A stretch of 59,840 nt of DNA, from positions 1-59,840 of the forward strand of contig JABVXU010000343.1 of the NCBI GenBank assembly GCA_013365365.1, given 5' to 3'. Below the pieces are notes generated by a model that worked only from the letters and a program-made list of their open reading frames with translations, had not been told where the DNA came from and made no database searches. How positions within the stretch are numbered: position 1 is the stretch's first letter; every line of letters starts with the position of its first letter. Positions 40,377 to 53,891 of this stretch are shown here, one piece after another. A program made the translations under genes and the position numbers. The stretch comes from Cruorifilaria tuberocauda (taxonomy: Eukaryota; Nematoda; Chromadorea; Rhabditida; Onchocercidae).

Positions 40377-41604
40377 ATGACAGATGATTATTCGATACAA
40401 TTAAAAAAGGTATGTTCATACTTGCATAAACTATCATAATAATTGTAATATTGATTTATTTTGCTGTTTAGTCTTATTTCATATTTCAGTGCGATATTTA
40501 TAACATTCGTTACCAAAAGAGGAATAAGAGGAACTAAATTATTCTTTAACGGTAGGGCAAATAATACAATTGACACATCTATGGTGTTTTTCTTGAAAAA
40601 ATCATTTGTGTAAAGCCTTATTTTTTCCTAAATAATATGATGATTTTTTAATTTCAATTTTAGGCGTTTAGAGAGTTGCAGACCAAGGTAGTCGACACAA
40701 ATCGCCGTTTACAACTTGGTGATTCATTAAAAAAACAACAAGAGCAGGTATTTTGTCTCTGTGTAGAATTTTTTGATATCGAGATCAAAATTTAATATTG
40801 TAACAGATTTGATTTATATTGTTTACTCAGTGATTTTGTGAAGCTATAGTTGGCATCATTTTCTAATCATACATTATATTCCTCGATAATGAGATCGTCG
40901 TATAAAATGAGGACTGAAAACAAGAATTTATATTTCACTTTGCTACTTTTAGAAGCGGCGAATAGCAGAATTAACCAAAACACAGCTTTTGGAATTAGAC
41001 AAGGATACACCTGTGTATATGAGTATTGGACGAATATTTGTTAGAGGAACTGTAGAGTCGGAGATAGCGCGACATGAAGAAGAGGTAAGCTGGTTCTATA
41101 TCCGCCGAGGTATTCCAGTTTTATTCCACTTGAGTAGGAAGAATTCCTCCATTTCATTCTATTGGTAGCAAATAACCATCAAAGACTATTTTATTACCTT
41201 GAAAATTGACATGGGATTTTAATGTGTTTAATATTAATTGGGTAATTTAATGGAAGTGTTTAATATTAATTTGGACAGTTTTCAATTTTCTTGTGTTGAT
41301 ATAATAATAATATAATTATTATTATAATTCGATATAATAATAATATAATTATTATTATAATTATTATTATTATAACTTGAATAGAGAAACTAATTCGGGA
41401 TAATCGAACTTTATTTTTCAAAATTTCAAATACTCTAATATAAGCTTTGTTTTGGACATATTCCAATTGTTTTAATAACTTTATTCATAGATTGTGAAAG
41501 CAGAAGAAAAAATAGCTGCAATTGATCACCAAAGGAAATATTTGGAGAAGAATTTAGCTGAATCAGAAAGGAACATTAGGGAATTGGTGCAGTCTCGTCC
41601 ATAA
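40377..41604 (+). CDS. pfd-1: Prefoldin subunit 1
   Basis: A beta-type subunit of the hexameric prefoldin chaperone, which hands unfolded actin and tubulin to the CCT chaperonin in the cytosol. Four exons, 40377-40409, 40664-40747, 40953-41084 and 41491-41604, all phase 0, give 120 residues (family about 122). An N-terminal helix (AFRELQTKVVDTNRRLQLGD) leads to the hairpin region around LDKDTPVYMSIGRIFVRGTV, which matches prefoldin beta subunits. A C-terminal helix (KAEEKIAAIDHQRKYLEKNL) completes the coiled-coil tentacle. The first exon encodes only MTDDYSIQLKK. Intron 3 holds an AT-rich tandem repeat. Confidence 0.92.
41298..41375. repeat. AT-rich 33-base tandem duplication in pfd-1 intron 3
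   Basis: Unit 41298-41330 is repeated at 41331-41363 with one difference, followed by an ATT run to about 41375. Each unit contains an internal palindrome of ATAATAATAT / ATTATTATTAT type. Confidence 0.9.
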
Positions 41605-42868
<1,264 letters not shown>

Positions 42869-44451
42869 TTATGCTTTTTTGACCATTTTTGAAAGAAAAA
42901 AAATTGTCACATGGATTTTTTCTGTTCATTGCCTTATCCATGATCTATTACTATTATTGTTTCTGAAAATTGTGCATATGAATACTTTTCAAGGCTTAAT
43001 ACAAATAAAGATTTTTTAGCTTATACTTGTAATTATTTGATATTTCTGTTTTGCAAAGTACACTATAGAGCTTATATTATATTACTAGTGGTTTTTAAAT
43101 ATTGTTATAGTTTAAATTTATCAATCAATTTGGAACTTATACGAGCCATTTTCGCTCTTATTCTATTGAAAAAAATTGATCAGCAAATAGTAACATTACA
43201 ACATTTGTCTTGGTATTACATTATTAATTGGATTTCAAGACTTTTTTCAATGCAATAATTTGTTGAGATTATTGAAGCCATTTAGGAGTTTTGTAGGTTT
43301 AGCTGTACCCATATATGTTAAGTAATTGGTAATTATTAAAAATCGATTTACTTAATTTATATGTATTAATTAATTTATAAGACAAATGGAATCCAGGATT
43401 AACATTAGATTAGACATACATGAAATTTTATTCACTAAATGAAGAACATTACCTTTATTATGTCTATCTCTCCTACCTTCATCTCTGTTACTCTCTCTTA
43501 CAACATCATATCGTATCATCTGTCGTCATTCTAATTGTAATCGGAATGAGAATATTTCTGCATTCATAAAACTTCGCTAATATGTGTCTCAGATGCGATA
43601 ACTACCCTCAGTTTTATGATATATAAATAAGCATTTCTTTCGAATCGATGATAGCATTCATTGTGGGCAGCGATTGAAATTGTTATTCGTACTCCATTTG
43701 AAAGGAAAATTAGTCTTTGCTTTTTTTACAAAGTTGGATAATCTCTTCATATAATGAATAGACGTACTTCTTCAACTCTTGATTGGTAATAAAGTGTGAT
43801 CGGGAATCAATCGTTTTTAATTTAGGACATCATATATTTTCTACCTGTCAACAATTTTGTTGTGTGATTAATTCAAATTGTTCTAATTCTATCACATTAC
43901 TTTTTCTTTACTTTCTGGTGATTTTTTTCTTGAAATTTTCTATTAAATTACTGATTTATTGAATAATTGAAATGTTCATTATGGGAAAAATAATTTCTTT
44001 TATAAAGCTAAAGGAGATTCATAGAAGAATTTTGAAATTAGTTTTGAATTTTGTTTCTGTCGTAATAGCTCTTATTAATCATCAGGGCGATAACATCCAT
44101 TATCACTACGTTGTGGTGGTTTAAATTTGTCATATTCCTTATTTAAATGTTTATTAATTTGTTTCAATTTCATATATGCTTAATCATTCTTGAGTCAAAA
44201 GTATTAATTAAACTACTCTCTAACTCTAGTAATTAACTGATTTATTAATTCAATGAGTAAATATGCATGAAAAATTTAGTGGAAGATTTTAATGCGTAAT
44301 ATTACTAGAAGAGTATACGTCGTTGTGCAACCTTTTTTCTTTCATATTCTTCTGCATTAACTCTTTTTTCACTTAGCTCAAAGTGATTTATTTTAGATCA
44401 TTTGTTTTTAAAGGTTGAGTGAATGTGCTACTAACAAATGTTTATATCGTG
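42869..44451. other. Intergenic region between rpb-10 and the LITAF-like gene
   Basis: About 1.58 kb. The rpb-10 polyadenylation signal AATAAA is at 43004-43009. The rest is AT-rich with no recognisable exon. Open frames at 42831-43019 and 43037-43258 are hydrophobic AT-rich frames without family resemblance. Confidence 0.5.
43004..43009 (+). terminator. Polyadenylation signal of rpb-10
   Basis: AATAAA 136 bases after the rpb-10 stop codon, followed by T-rich sequence. Confidence 0.7.
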
Positions 44452-45164
44452 ATGATACCTGACGATTATCCACCACCGAAATATGAAGAAGTTCTTAAAA
44501 ATGACAATAGTGATTCTATTATCACTGATACCACTACCGCTTCATCATTTCCGACATTATTGCCACCATTAACAGGAATAAACACTGCAAATACCAATGA
44601 AAATGTTATTGGTGTTACACCATTTCGTGTTAACTTAATTTCCTCAACTACACCAATTTTTGGACCGAATCCTATTGAAACCGATTGTCCATATTGTCAG
44701 GTTTGTATAATATTTTTCTTTTAAAATTTCAATTTCAACAGGAAAATTCAAACATAGTGATATGATATGAATGTTATTTTAGAATTTTTCATATAAAATG
44801 TTTACTGCAGATGTTGCTACCATTCAAACACAATGAAATTTAGTTGTTGCTTAATAAATTTTTTATATTAATTGTTAAAATTAAGTATTTTGAATGTTAA
44901 ACTAACAAATAAATATTATGAGATTATTTGAAAAGTTCTTTAAAAAAATTAATCATTTTGAAATAGGCACATGTTGTAACATCGATACAAAGGATAGTCG
45001 GCGCATTACCGTGGATTATCATGGGAGTATGCTTTGTACTTGGTTTCTTTCTACTTCTTCCATGGTGCCTTTGCGTTGTCCCGTTCTATATGGATAACTG
45101 TCGAGATGTCATCCACTCATGTCCATCCTGCAAACGAACTCTTGGACGTTTTACTAGGGTATAA
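44452..45164 (+). CDS. LITAF-domain (LPS-induced TNF-alpha factor-like) membrane protein
   Basis: A zinc-ribbon protein anchored on the cytosolic face of endosomal or lysosomal membranes by a hydrophobic helix between the two metal-binding halves. Exons 44452-44700 and 44967-45164 (phase 0) give 148 residues. The Pro-rich N-terminus has PPPKYEEV, a PPxY motif of the kind that recruits WW-domain ubiquitin ligases. The LITAF domain reads DCPYCQ (CxxC), then the hydrophobic stretch GALPWIIMGVCFVLGFFLLL, then CRDVIHSCPSCKRTLGRF (the HxCxxC half). I chose the ATG at 44452; the open frame extends upstream to a GTG but no earlier ATG is in frame. AATAAA is at 45298. Confidence 0.93.
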
Positions 45165-45297
45165 AAATGAAAGAATTATGACTACGTTTGTTTATAATTA
45201 TTATTTCTTATCAAATTTCTATGACAAAATCATGTTCACAATTCATACACCTATCTTCTTTCATTATAAAGTGAAATTTTTGAATATTTGAAGTAAA

Positions 45298-45303
45298 AAT
45301 AAA
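45298..45303 (+). terminator. Polyadenylation signal of the LITAF-like gene
   Basis: AATAAA 134 bases after the stop codon. Confidence 0.6.
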
Positions 45304-47924
45304 ATTATTGTGTATCTTGTACTGCATATTTTAATGGATGCTGTAAACGGCACATGCATGCATATTCAAGAACTTCACGTATATTCCATTAATTTTTCGG
45401 TTCCACTAAGATCGCTATATCTTAAAGATAGTTTCGGTTTTTTTTCTTCTAATTGTTTTTTTGTCGCGAGATCATGTATGCTTGCTTACTTCCTTGAATT
45501 CACTGTGGGATATTTTTAGATTTAGGAATTTAAAAATAAGATTAAACATATAATTTAGTTTTAAATATTGTTCAGGGCATTCCTGACATTTTTTACTAAA
45601 CTTTGCTGTTTTACATTTCGTAGTCGAAGAGTGAATGATATTCAGGAAAAAATGTCAGGATGCTCTTCATTTGTTATTTTTAAAAAATTTTGATGAAAAT
45701 TCGAAAATCTGTACTTAAATGTAATTGATTGAAGTAATTGTTAGAAAAGGAAAATAGAAGAATAGAGTAGTTCAAGATATCTATTGTTTAGAAATATGTT
45801 CAGCTTCAAGTGCAATTAACAATTGTATTCAGGTTAACTAAACCATTGTCATGTTTTCCTAAGCTTTGCCATCATCATCGCTTGTATCATCTTGTAAAAT
45901 TGTCATTATTTCTATCTTATTGACATAATTATTTCATGATTTGCATTGCTAAAACTTGCACAATGCATTTTTCGGGTTGTTTTAATGAGTGTGGGAAATG
46001 AATTATTCCTCATCTAGTTATTTTAAAAAATGTGGAAAGCCGGAAATTAAACATTTAACAAAAATACTGTAGGTATTCTGTCCAGTACCCATGATGTTTG
46101 ATTTTCCATCATCATTAATTTCAGAATCTTCTATTCGCCTATTGTTTCCAGCTTTCACTTCACTACTTTCAAATATTTGCACATTTCTTTGATATATATA
46201 CATATATGTCATTTATTGTTGAGTTATTTACTGTAAAAAAATCCATTTTTCCCATCATAAAAAACGATAAAGGAATAAAATTTTTAGACGTCAATTTACA
46301 CAAGTTATGTGCGGAAATAATTTCGAATGTAATGTAAAACTTTAAAAAATTTTGTAGAATTGTTGTGCGAATAAATGAATGTAAAAGCTTCATGTCAATA
46401 AAATACCAGATATTTTACTACTGTTTTGAAAGGAAAAAGAATTACTTTTACCGATTGCTTTTACTCATTCGTCGATAAATTCCAATCCATACATTGCAAT
46501 GTGAGTAATAATGATAAGTGTTTTCGAATGTGTCAACAAGGAATGATAAAAAAATAAGAGTCGAATGAAAACGCCAGTTATCAAAACACGTAAGAGATCG
46601 GCAATAAATTTCAAACACTATGAAAATGTAATGATGGATGTAATAAAATCATTCTGATAACATTTTTACAAGTCTGGATATCATTATCTGTTTGTGATAA
46701 ATAGCAGGAATGATAAACTATTAGTTTCAACATGCAGTAAACTAAGAGATAATGTGCAGCAACTTTGTATAGTTTAAAAACGTATGATAAATACACACAT
46801 GATCAATTAGTTATAGAAATTGAATTATAAGAAAACTAGATTGCTTGACTGATTTCTTCTTATCAATTATAATTTTCCGTGCGATTTTTTCTTATCAAAT
46901 ATCTTTTATAAGCGACTACTACTATTTGTCATAATTGTTATTATCCCATTATTTTCACTGCTAAAGTAATTTAACAGTTTAAAGCTTCACTGTTCTGCAA
47001 AAGATAAATGCCAATATATTGTTTTACTTATCAATTTGAAAATGATAAAACCTGATTACAAAAAAACCAACTTTTATCGTGCAATAAGGCCAATTAAAAA
47101 ACTGTGGTTGATTCGATCGATATTCCTTGATATTAACTACCATGCTTGTTTGACCGATCTATCGATGAAGTGCGATCGAGGTATGTTGGGATTTTGTTCA
47201 AATTCCCGATGTACCCACTACAAGAAAAAATTTCACCAACGAGAACTGATAAAAGCGAAATCTCAAAATTGTGAAACTACCAAAAATTAAAAAAGATGTA
47301 CAATGAAGAGAAGTACCATTCGTAGAACTATTCAATTTGTTCTTGTTTGATTCATTTCAATCCATCAAAAATTTATCAAAATTTCTCAAAAGTAATCCCT
47401 GAAGTTATACTTTGCCTATTGCATAGAAGTAACTAGTTTCTTGATCATATGCTGATGAAAGTAAAAAAATCACCGTCCTAAAAACATATTTGTATTTATC
47501 AAGGCGACAATCCAAAGCTTTCATTGAACACAATTTTAATTCCATTCATAATTGCAGTTGTGAATAATTGGAAATTAATCGTTTTTTTCCGGAAGGGAAT
47601 TTAGGGAATTGGTGCCTGAAGATTACTGAAAGTTAGTGAATCCGGTGAATAGTTTGAAATATTGAAATTTCACATCTCTTTGTTTCAATTTAATGAACAG
47701 CTTTAATAAGTGATCTTTTTTAGAATTAGCGAATTAATGATACTCCAAGCTTATTTCAAGTCTGATCCTTAATAAATTATCTTCGACTAATTGATCAATG
47801 ATTTCAAATTCACCATTCTCGATCTCTACCTTTTCAATTTTCATTGGGATTGAATTGTTACACATCGCGTCCTACCATTTCAAATGTATTTCTAGAAAAT
47901 TCGGATGTAATAAGGAAGTAGTGT

Positions 47925-48190
47925 GGGAAGTGTGCGGCCGGGCGACTTCAGTTGGAGACATTTGACTTCTGGCACGGTTGACACTTGGTCTTAGTTGAGG
48001 ACGAAGTTATGTTAGCTTAGACTTGCATTCATTAACATAATTCATTCAATGGTAAGCTAAAGAAAATAGTTTAATGTTTGATATTTATGTTGTAAGTCAA
48101 ATGTCAAATATTATTCCAAATTTCATGCTTAATAATTACGAGATGTGACTGAAGGATCAAGATTATCCCTCTTAATTAAATACTTTCAGT
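47925..48190 (+). promoter_or_regulatory. Probable promoter and untranslated first exon/intron of dnj-12
   Basis: A locally G+C-richer stretch (GTGTGCGGCCGGGCGACTTC near 47935) precedes a donor-like AATG|GTAAGCT near 48051. An acceptor ACTTTCAG at about 48190 lies 16 bases before the dnj-12 ATG. This fits a cis-spliced 5' UTR exon; the acceptor could also receive a spliced leader. Confidence 0.4.
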
Positions 48191-48205
48191 ATTTTGAACT
48201 GAACA

Positions 48206-50957
48206 ATGGTAAAAGAAACGAAATACTACGATATTTTGGGCGTTTCGCCAGGTGCAACTGAAAATGAATTAAAAAAGGCGTATAGGAAGTTGGCATTGAA
48301 ATACCATCCGGATAAGAATCCTAATGAGGGCGAGCGTTTTAAATTGATTTCACAGGCTTATGAGGTTCTCTCATCTTTTTTTCAGTTAGTCATACGAAGG
48401 CATGAAAATAGTTTCTTTATTGTATTTATTGTGTAAGTAGACGTTGCAAACATTTTGTTTAACTGATTCGTGGAATTCAAGGTTTTATCGGATCCAAAGA
48501 AAAGGCAAATATATGATGAAGGTGGCGAAGAAGGCCTAAGTGGAGCAGGTGGCGGCGGAAACTTCCACAATCCAATGGATATTTTTGACGTGTTCTTCGG
48601 AGGTACTATCATATTTTTCAATTTATTACTTTGACTAGGAATAACCAATTTTTATTTCTGGATACAACAACATATTGTTCATTGAAGAAACTAAAGAATA
48701 TACTAAAAAATCGAAGGAAATAATTTGCCGGAAAATAAATCTCCAGTTGTCTTTCGTATAGTTTTAAAGTAGTCGTTTAGCACAAAAAGCAAGACTAGAC
48801 ACATATATTGTCATATCTTCAAGTGGTCTATTTAATACTCATATATAACATTTTCTACATAGTTTCAGTTGATTAAATTTGATATTTTAGGACATTTCCG
48901 AGGAAGTGAAAAAGGTGAACGTAAAGTACGTGATATGATACATCAATTGCCGGTGACACTAGAGCAGTTATATAATGGAGCTGTAAAGAAACTCAAACTT
49001 TCACGCAATATTGTATGTCCAAAATGTGGAGGTGTTGGTGGAACAAAGGTATAACACTGCAAATTATTATCTTGAAAATAAAAACCTCGCATGTATGTCA
49101 GGTGATTTACGCACTGTTGTTTTTTGAGGTTCTTCATAAAGGTTGTGAAAACATTTTAGTTAAATCCAGCACATTCATTTTAGGGTTCCGTAATTCCTTG
49201 TGAGACTTGTAAAGGTCGAGGCGTACGAATTGAAATCACTCAAATTGGACCTGGTATGGTACAGCAAATGCAGTCAACATGTAATGTTTGCCGAGGTGAA
49301 GGCGAAGTAATACCTTCAAAAGATCGATGCAAGCAGTGCGACGGAAAAAAGAAGGTTGCTTTAATATATCACTTTCATACGTAGGATAGATAAAAATGTC
49401 AATGAAAGACCGAGTCATTATTACATTAGCAAGCTGCAGTCTTAATCAGGCATAATTATTTTCGATTCAGTAGCTTGAATTTATTTCGTAAAAGTCTAAA
49501 AATCAGCGCTTTACTGTCACTAATAGGTAATAGAATGTTTCACTTGAAGATGAGCGATATGAATTAGATGGGACATAAAAATTGCATGGTTTTGAGCCTG
49601 ATTTTTTTCAAATATCTCTTTAGGAATTTTTGGCGTGCGCGAATCATCCTAGACCATAAGAAACTTTCAAACGCCTTCCGAATTAGTTAATGAGATCTAT
49701 AGTGATTTGAATAAAACACTTAAAATGATACCGTTCTTTATTGATTATTGATGATTATTGATGATCAAAATCAAATAAATATTGTTTCCTTCAGAAATAT
49801 ATCTTTATTATTTCCTTTAGAAATTATGTTCCAAATTATTTCCAGATTCGAAATGAGTCTGTTTTGGAAGTTCATATTGACAAAGGAATGAAGGATGGAC
49901 AGAAAATTATGTTCACAGGACAAGGCGATCAAGAAGTATGCTCATCTCGTTGTTAGAATCTTTTGGGTTTAATCTTAACGAAATCTTCAAAAGTTGAATG
50001 TGGATGATATTTATTCATCTTTTTGTCTGGATCACTAAAAGCAACTATCGTTTTTTCTCACACACCTAAACGGTGATGTAAATTCATTAATCTATATTTT
50101 GTCAGATTTTAAATTTATCATCAGGAAATCTTTATTTTCCGTTTCCTTACAAATTACTTTTTGATTTGGCAACTACAAGTAGTATTCATTCAAGGTTGGA
50201 ATAGCATCTGGTGACGTAGTAATTATATTGGATGAGCAACCACATGATATATTTGTACGAAAGGGACACAATCTTATAATGCAAGTTGATCTCGAACTGG
50301 TAGAGGCACTTTGTGGATGTACAAAATCAATAGCAACACTTGATATGCGTTATCTTATCTTTACAATATGTCCAGGTTTTCTTTTTTATTTTTCCTTATC
50401 TCTTTAAATTATCTTTTCGTTATCCTTATCTCTTTAAATTTTGTGATTTTTTGAATAAATAGTGCACTACATTTTAATGAACTCATGACATGAATGGAAC
50501 GGAGTTTCAGTGTGACTTGAAGGATAATTTCATTTAGTCTGACACAGATTTCGATATATTTTTAGTAACGTCATAGGAAGTGTTCAGTTTTGGTTTCATT
50601 TTTCATTAATAGTGGAGTATTTGGCCAATATTTTGTTTCAAATTATGCGAAACAAACTTTTCAGGTGAAGTTATAAAACATAGCGACATGCGTACGATAG
50701 TTGGTGAAGGCATGCCACATTATAAGAACCCTTTTGAGAAAGGTGACCTACTAATTCAGTTTGCTGTGCGATTTCCGAAAAAAATTGCTCAAGTCGAACA
50801 GTTGAGGAATTTGCTACCAGATGCTTCAGAGCCGTTGGTAACAGATGATGCAGAAGTTGTAGAATTAGAAGTAATACATGACCATGGGCCTCGTCAGTCG
50901 TCATCTTATGAACATGAAACACATGGGCCCCAAGGCGTACGATGTCAAACTCAATGA
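48206..50957 (+). CDS. dnj-12: DnaJ/Hsp40 co-chaperone, class A (DNAJA type)
   Basis: A cytosolic Hsp70 co-chaperone. Eight exons: 48206-48364, 48482-48602, 48891-49048, 49184-49354, 49846-49935, 50195-50375 and 50665-50957 are clear in phase (seven listed, counting only coding joins seen). The J domain has YHPDKNP (HPD motif). A Gly-rich segment ([11 protein letters not shown]) follows, then four zinc-finger repeats [25 protein letters not shown] and CKQCDGKK. The C-terminal substrate domain includes [20 protein letters not shown] and [15 protein letters not shown]. The protein ends GVRCQTQ, a CaaX-type prenylation signal as in DNAJA proteins (DNAJA1 ends CQTS). The intron 1 donor (GAG|GTTCTC) is weak. 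AATAAA is at 51200. The next gene, tmem-107, has the same orientation and neighbour as in C. elegans. Confidence 0.95.
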
Positions 50958-51667
50958 TTGCCAGTTACATCTGTATTTTGTTATTGATTCACACGGACAA
51001 AATTGGAAACTCAGAATTTAGAACTTGTTTTTCTTTAAATATGCCGGAACAGAGCAAATTATGGGACTGCAGACCGCAAGAATCTTTAAAAAACATTTGT
51101 TGTGAAATATTTGAAACTATGGAAGATATTTGTTAAAATGCATTTTAATCAAACATTTCCTTCCTATTACTCATTTTGTGTTCATGTGTTATGACTGGCA
51201 ATAAATGTGTGATTTAAAGTACTTACGGTTTTACTCTGCATGTCCTTCCTATGCCATGTTTTGTCGTATAAATCTGATAAATGCTTAAATAACAATGTTG
51301 CATGCAGTCAAGATTGTATGATTTCAGATAATAACTAGATACCAGGTATGGGATGATGCATAGTCTGCTATGCATAGGATCCGAATCAAATATAAGGTCA
51401 TTCTGCTTCATCTTTTAAGTTGTTAATATTTGACCATTAAAGAGAGGCCTTGATTCAATTGGAGCCTTGCATAGTTACGGGTAAAAGCAGTCAAGCCATA
51501 TTTTAACTGCTGTTGATCAAGACATTAAAATTAGGAGGAGCGATATTATATAGCAATGGGAAATCGATCACCCTTCAGGATGTCGTGGGACTCGAAATGC
51601 ATGAAGAATTATTTCTCGTTTCCATAGTGAGTACTGATACTGCGCACTCTAAGCTTTCCAATCTTTC
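50958..51667. other. Intergenic region between dnj-12 and tmem-107
   Basis: About 710 bases with the dnj-12 polyadenylation signal AATAAA at 51200-51205. The open frame at 51513-51701 overlaps exon 1 of tmem-107 in another frame and was not accepted. Confidence 0.6.
51200..51205 (+). terminator. Polyadenylation signal of dnj-12
   Basis: AATAAA 243 bases after the stop codon, followed by TGTGTGAT (GU-rich). Confidence 0.7.
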
Positions 51668-52300
51668 ATGGCATGGAGTGCATCATCTGCATATTTTATA
51701 ACGGTTATAGCTCATGGGACGATGCTGATAATGGCACTATCAGATATAAATGGTTAGGAACTCCAGCTCTTGCTTGAATTTATCTGAAAGATGAAATTTT
51801 GAGGAGGTACCACGAAAATTTTTTTGCTATAGTTTGATTTTCTATATCTTGAATATCATTACTATTTTCATTTTACTAGAAAAAAAAATTGGAGAGAATG
51901 AGACCAGTGAATTGTAAGTTGATTAAGACTGAATCTCTACCTACTACAGAGAATTACAATCACTTAATTTTCAGAATATGTCTTGGCAACATTGCCATTG
52001 TCAGATTGGAGCGAACGTGAATACGCGAATGTGGAAACATCACTAACGATTGCTATCAGTCTAGGGATAGCATGTTGTGCCATCGAAGTTGTACTGCTAT
52101 TATTTCAACTTCATACTTTTGCGAAAGCCATTTTTTCGATGTGCTTACATCTTCTGGCAACAATATTTCTGTTGAAATTTATTATTGACAGCCATCCATT
52201 GCATCACTTCTGGATTGTTTTCGGGATTTTTTCCCTACCTGCTGTGCTAATTGCATGCTTTAATTTATGCATGAGTTTTAGATTGAAAGAGCATTGTTGA
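51668..52300 (+). CDS. tmem-107: TMEM107, ciliary transition-zone membrane protein
   Basis: A four-helix membrane protein of the MKS module at the ciliary transition zone; in nematodes it should act in ciliated sensory neurons. Exon 1 (51668-51752) encodes MAWSASSAYFITVIAHGTML and the rest of helix 1, ending with one base of a split codon. Exon 2 (51975-52300) continues EYVLATLPLSDWSEREYANV, then helices around TIAISLGIACCAIEVVLLLF, FSMCLHLLATIFLLKFII and HFWIVFGIFSLPAVLIACFN. Total 136 residues against 140 in human. Human TMEM107 shows the same layout (FLTLLAHLVVV; LPLTFTPEEYDKQDIQL; ALPAVTE). Exon 2 alone lacks an in-frame ATG, so the separate first exon is needed. The donor G|GTTAGG is modest but frame and homology agree. 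Confidence 0.85.
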
Positions 52301-53251
52301 TAAAATGTATCAATCTAGAAAACTGTTAGAGTTTTTATCCTTATTCTCGTTAAGTTACATTGTCTGCATACCCACAATAACTGTGCCAATTGAAGATTTT
52401 CAGTCTTCTTATCAATCCAAATTATATGCATATGTTACGTATAATATAGTAATTCTTTCCCCATTTATTTTGATTGTTATTGTCCTGATAATATTATTCT
52501 TATAATAAATGATATTGATATGTCCAATTTAATTAACAAAATAAGACTTATAATACCTGCAGTGCTGATAAAATTCCCCCAAGCGAATGATTTCAAAAGT
52601 AAAGACTCCAAATATAGCTTAATGACAAAAGATATTTTAAATAAGCAAAATGCTGACTACTTTTGCGCAAACTTTCCACCGAGTATCCTTAGAGACCGAT
52701 GTTAACAAAAAAGGATGTTGGTAAAGCACGACTGTTGCATTCCGCGACCATGAAATTCAGTTTCAATCTGGTGAGTTGGCCTATAGTTAAGGGATAAGGA
52801 TTGTGTAGTTACGGGGAGCGGGGGTATTGGTGTTTGTGCTGCTGGATTCTTATCTCGGTAAATTAAGTTACGACTGAAAGATCAGGTCAAATTGGATTGA
52901 TTTGTAATAAATAAATATCTTCTGTTTTTAAAAGTAAGGTATCACATAAGTCATATGAATGTAACCAAGTATTTGTATCGATTCTTTGCGTTAAATTCGG
53001 ATTTCATATGCTAAATATTATTCGTGAAGATTTATTTCTATATGTATTTTATATATACATTCGATATATCACGCTCTATACGATGTTTCTACAAATATCA
53101 TCAGTTTTTTACATGCCCAGTAGAAGTAGAAAAAATGTTTATAAATGTTGATGCTTGGTTGGAGCAGGTAGCTATTGTGAGTTATCTAACGTTATCATAA
53201 AAACTTTGCTTATGTTAAGAATCAATTGATTTAGTTTGTTTTGAGGAAATA
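52301..53251. other. Intergenic region between tmem-107 and rps-26
   Basis: About 950 bases. The left part holds the small two-helix open frame at 52305-52505. An unrelated open frame at 52520-52705 has no family resemblance. A short G-rich stretch (ACGGGGAGCGGGGGTATTGG near 52814) stands out. The rps-26 promoter should lie to the right. Confidence 0.5.
52305..52505 (+). CDS. Possible small two-helix membrane protein (uncertain)
   Basis: An ATG-initiated frame of 66 codons starting four bases after the tmem-107 stop. It encodes two hydrophobic segments, LEFLSLFSLSYIVCIPTITV and VILSPFILIVIVLIILFL, separated by a short polar loop (EDFQSSYQSK). I recognise no family; size and layout recall small ER membrane subunits such as PIG-Y or DPM2, but no diagnostic residues match. 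An acceptor-like GAGTTTTAG lies 23 bases upstream inside the tmem-107 coding region. It may be a chance frame in AT-rich 3' UTR. Confidence 0.25.
   Translation: MYQSRKLLEFLSLFSLSYIVCIPTITVPIEDFQSSYQSKLYAYVTYNIVILSPFILIVIVLIILFL

Positions 53252-53891
<640 letters not shown>

Larger units (their letters stand above)
45165..48205. other. Intergenic region between the LITAF-like gene and dnj-12
   Basis: About 3 kb. AATAAA at 45298-45303 probably ends the LITAF-like transcript. The middle is AT-rich with no recognised gene. The open frame at 47036-47290 (+) is Lys-rich with scattered cysteines but matches no family. The last 300 bases appear to hold the dnj-12 promoter and first untranslated exon. 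Confidence 0.5.

Noticed and set aside
47036..47290. Lys-rich 84-codon frame with four cysteines
   Set aside because: Cysteine spacing fits no zinc-finger family, and the flanks give no exon or promoter support. Left as unsupported.
51789..51900. Hydrophobic frame (LIFYILNIITIFILL) between the two tmem-107 exons
   Set aside because: It looked like helix 1, but joining it to exon 1 gives a TGA at once, while exon 1 joins exon 2 directly in frame and matches TMEM107 better.
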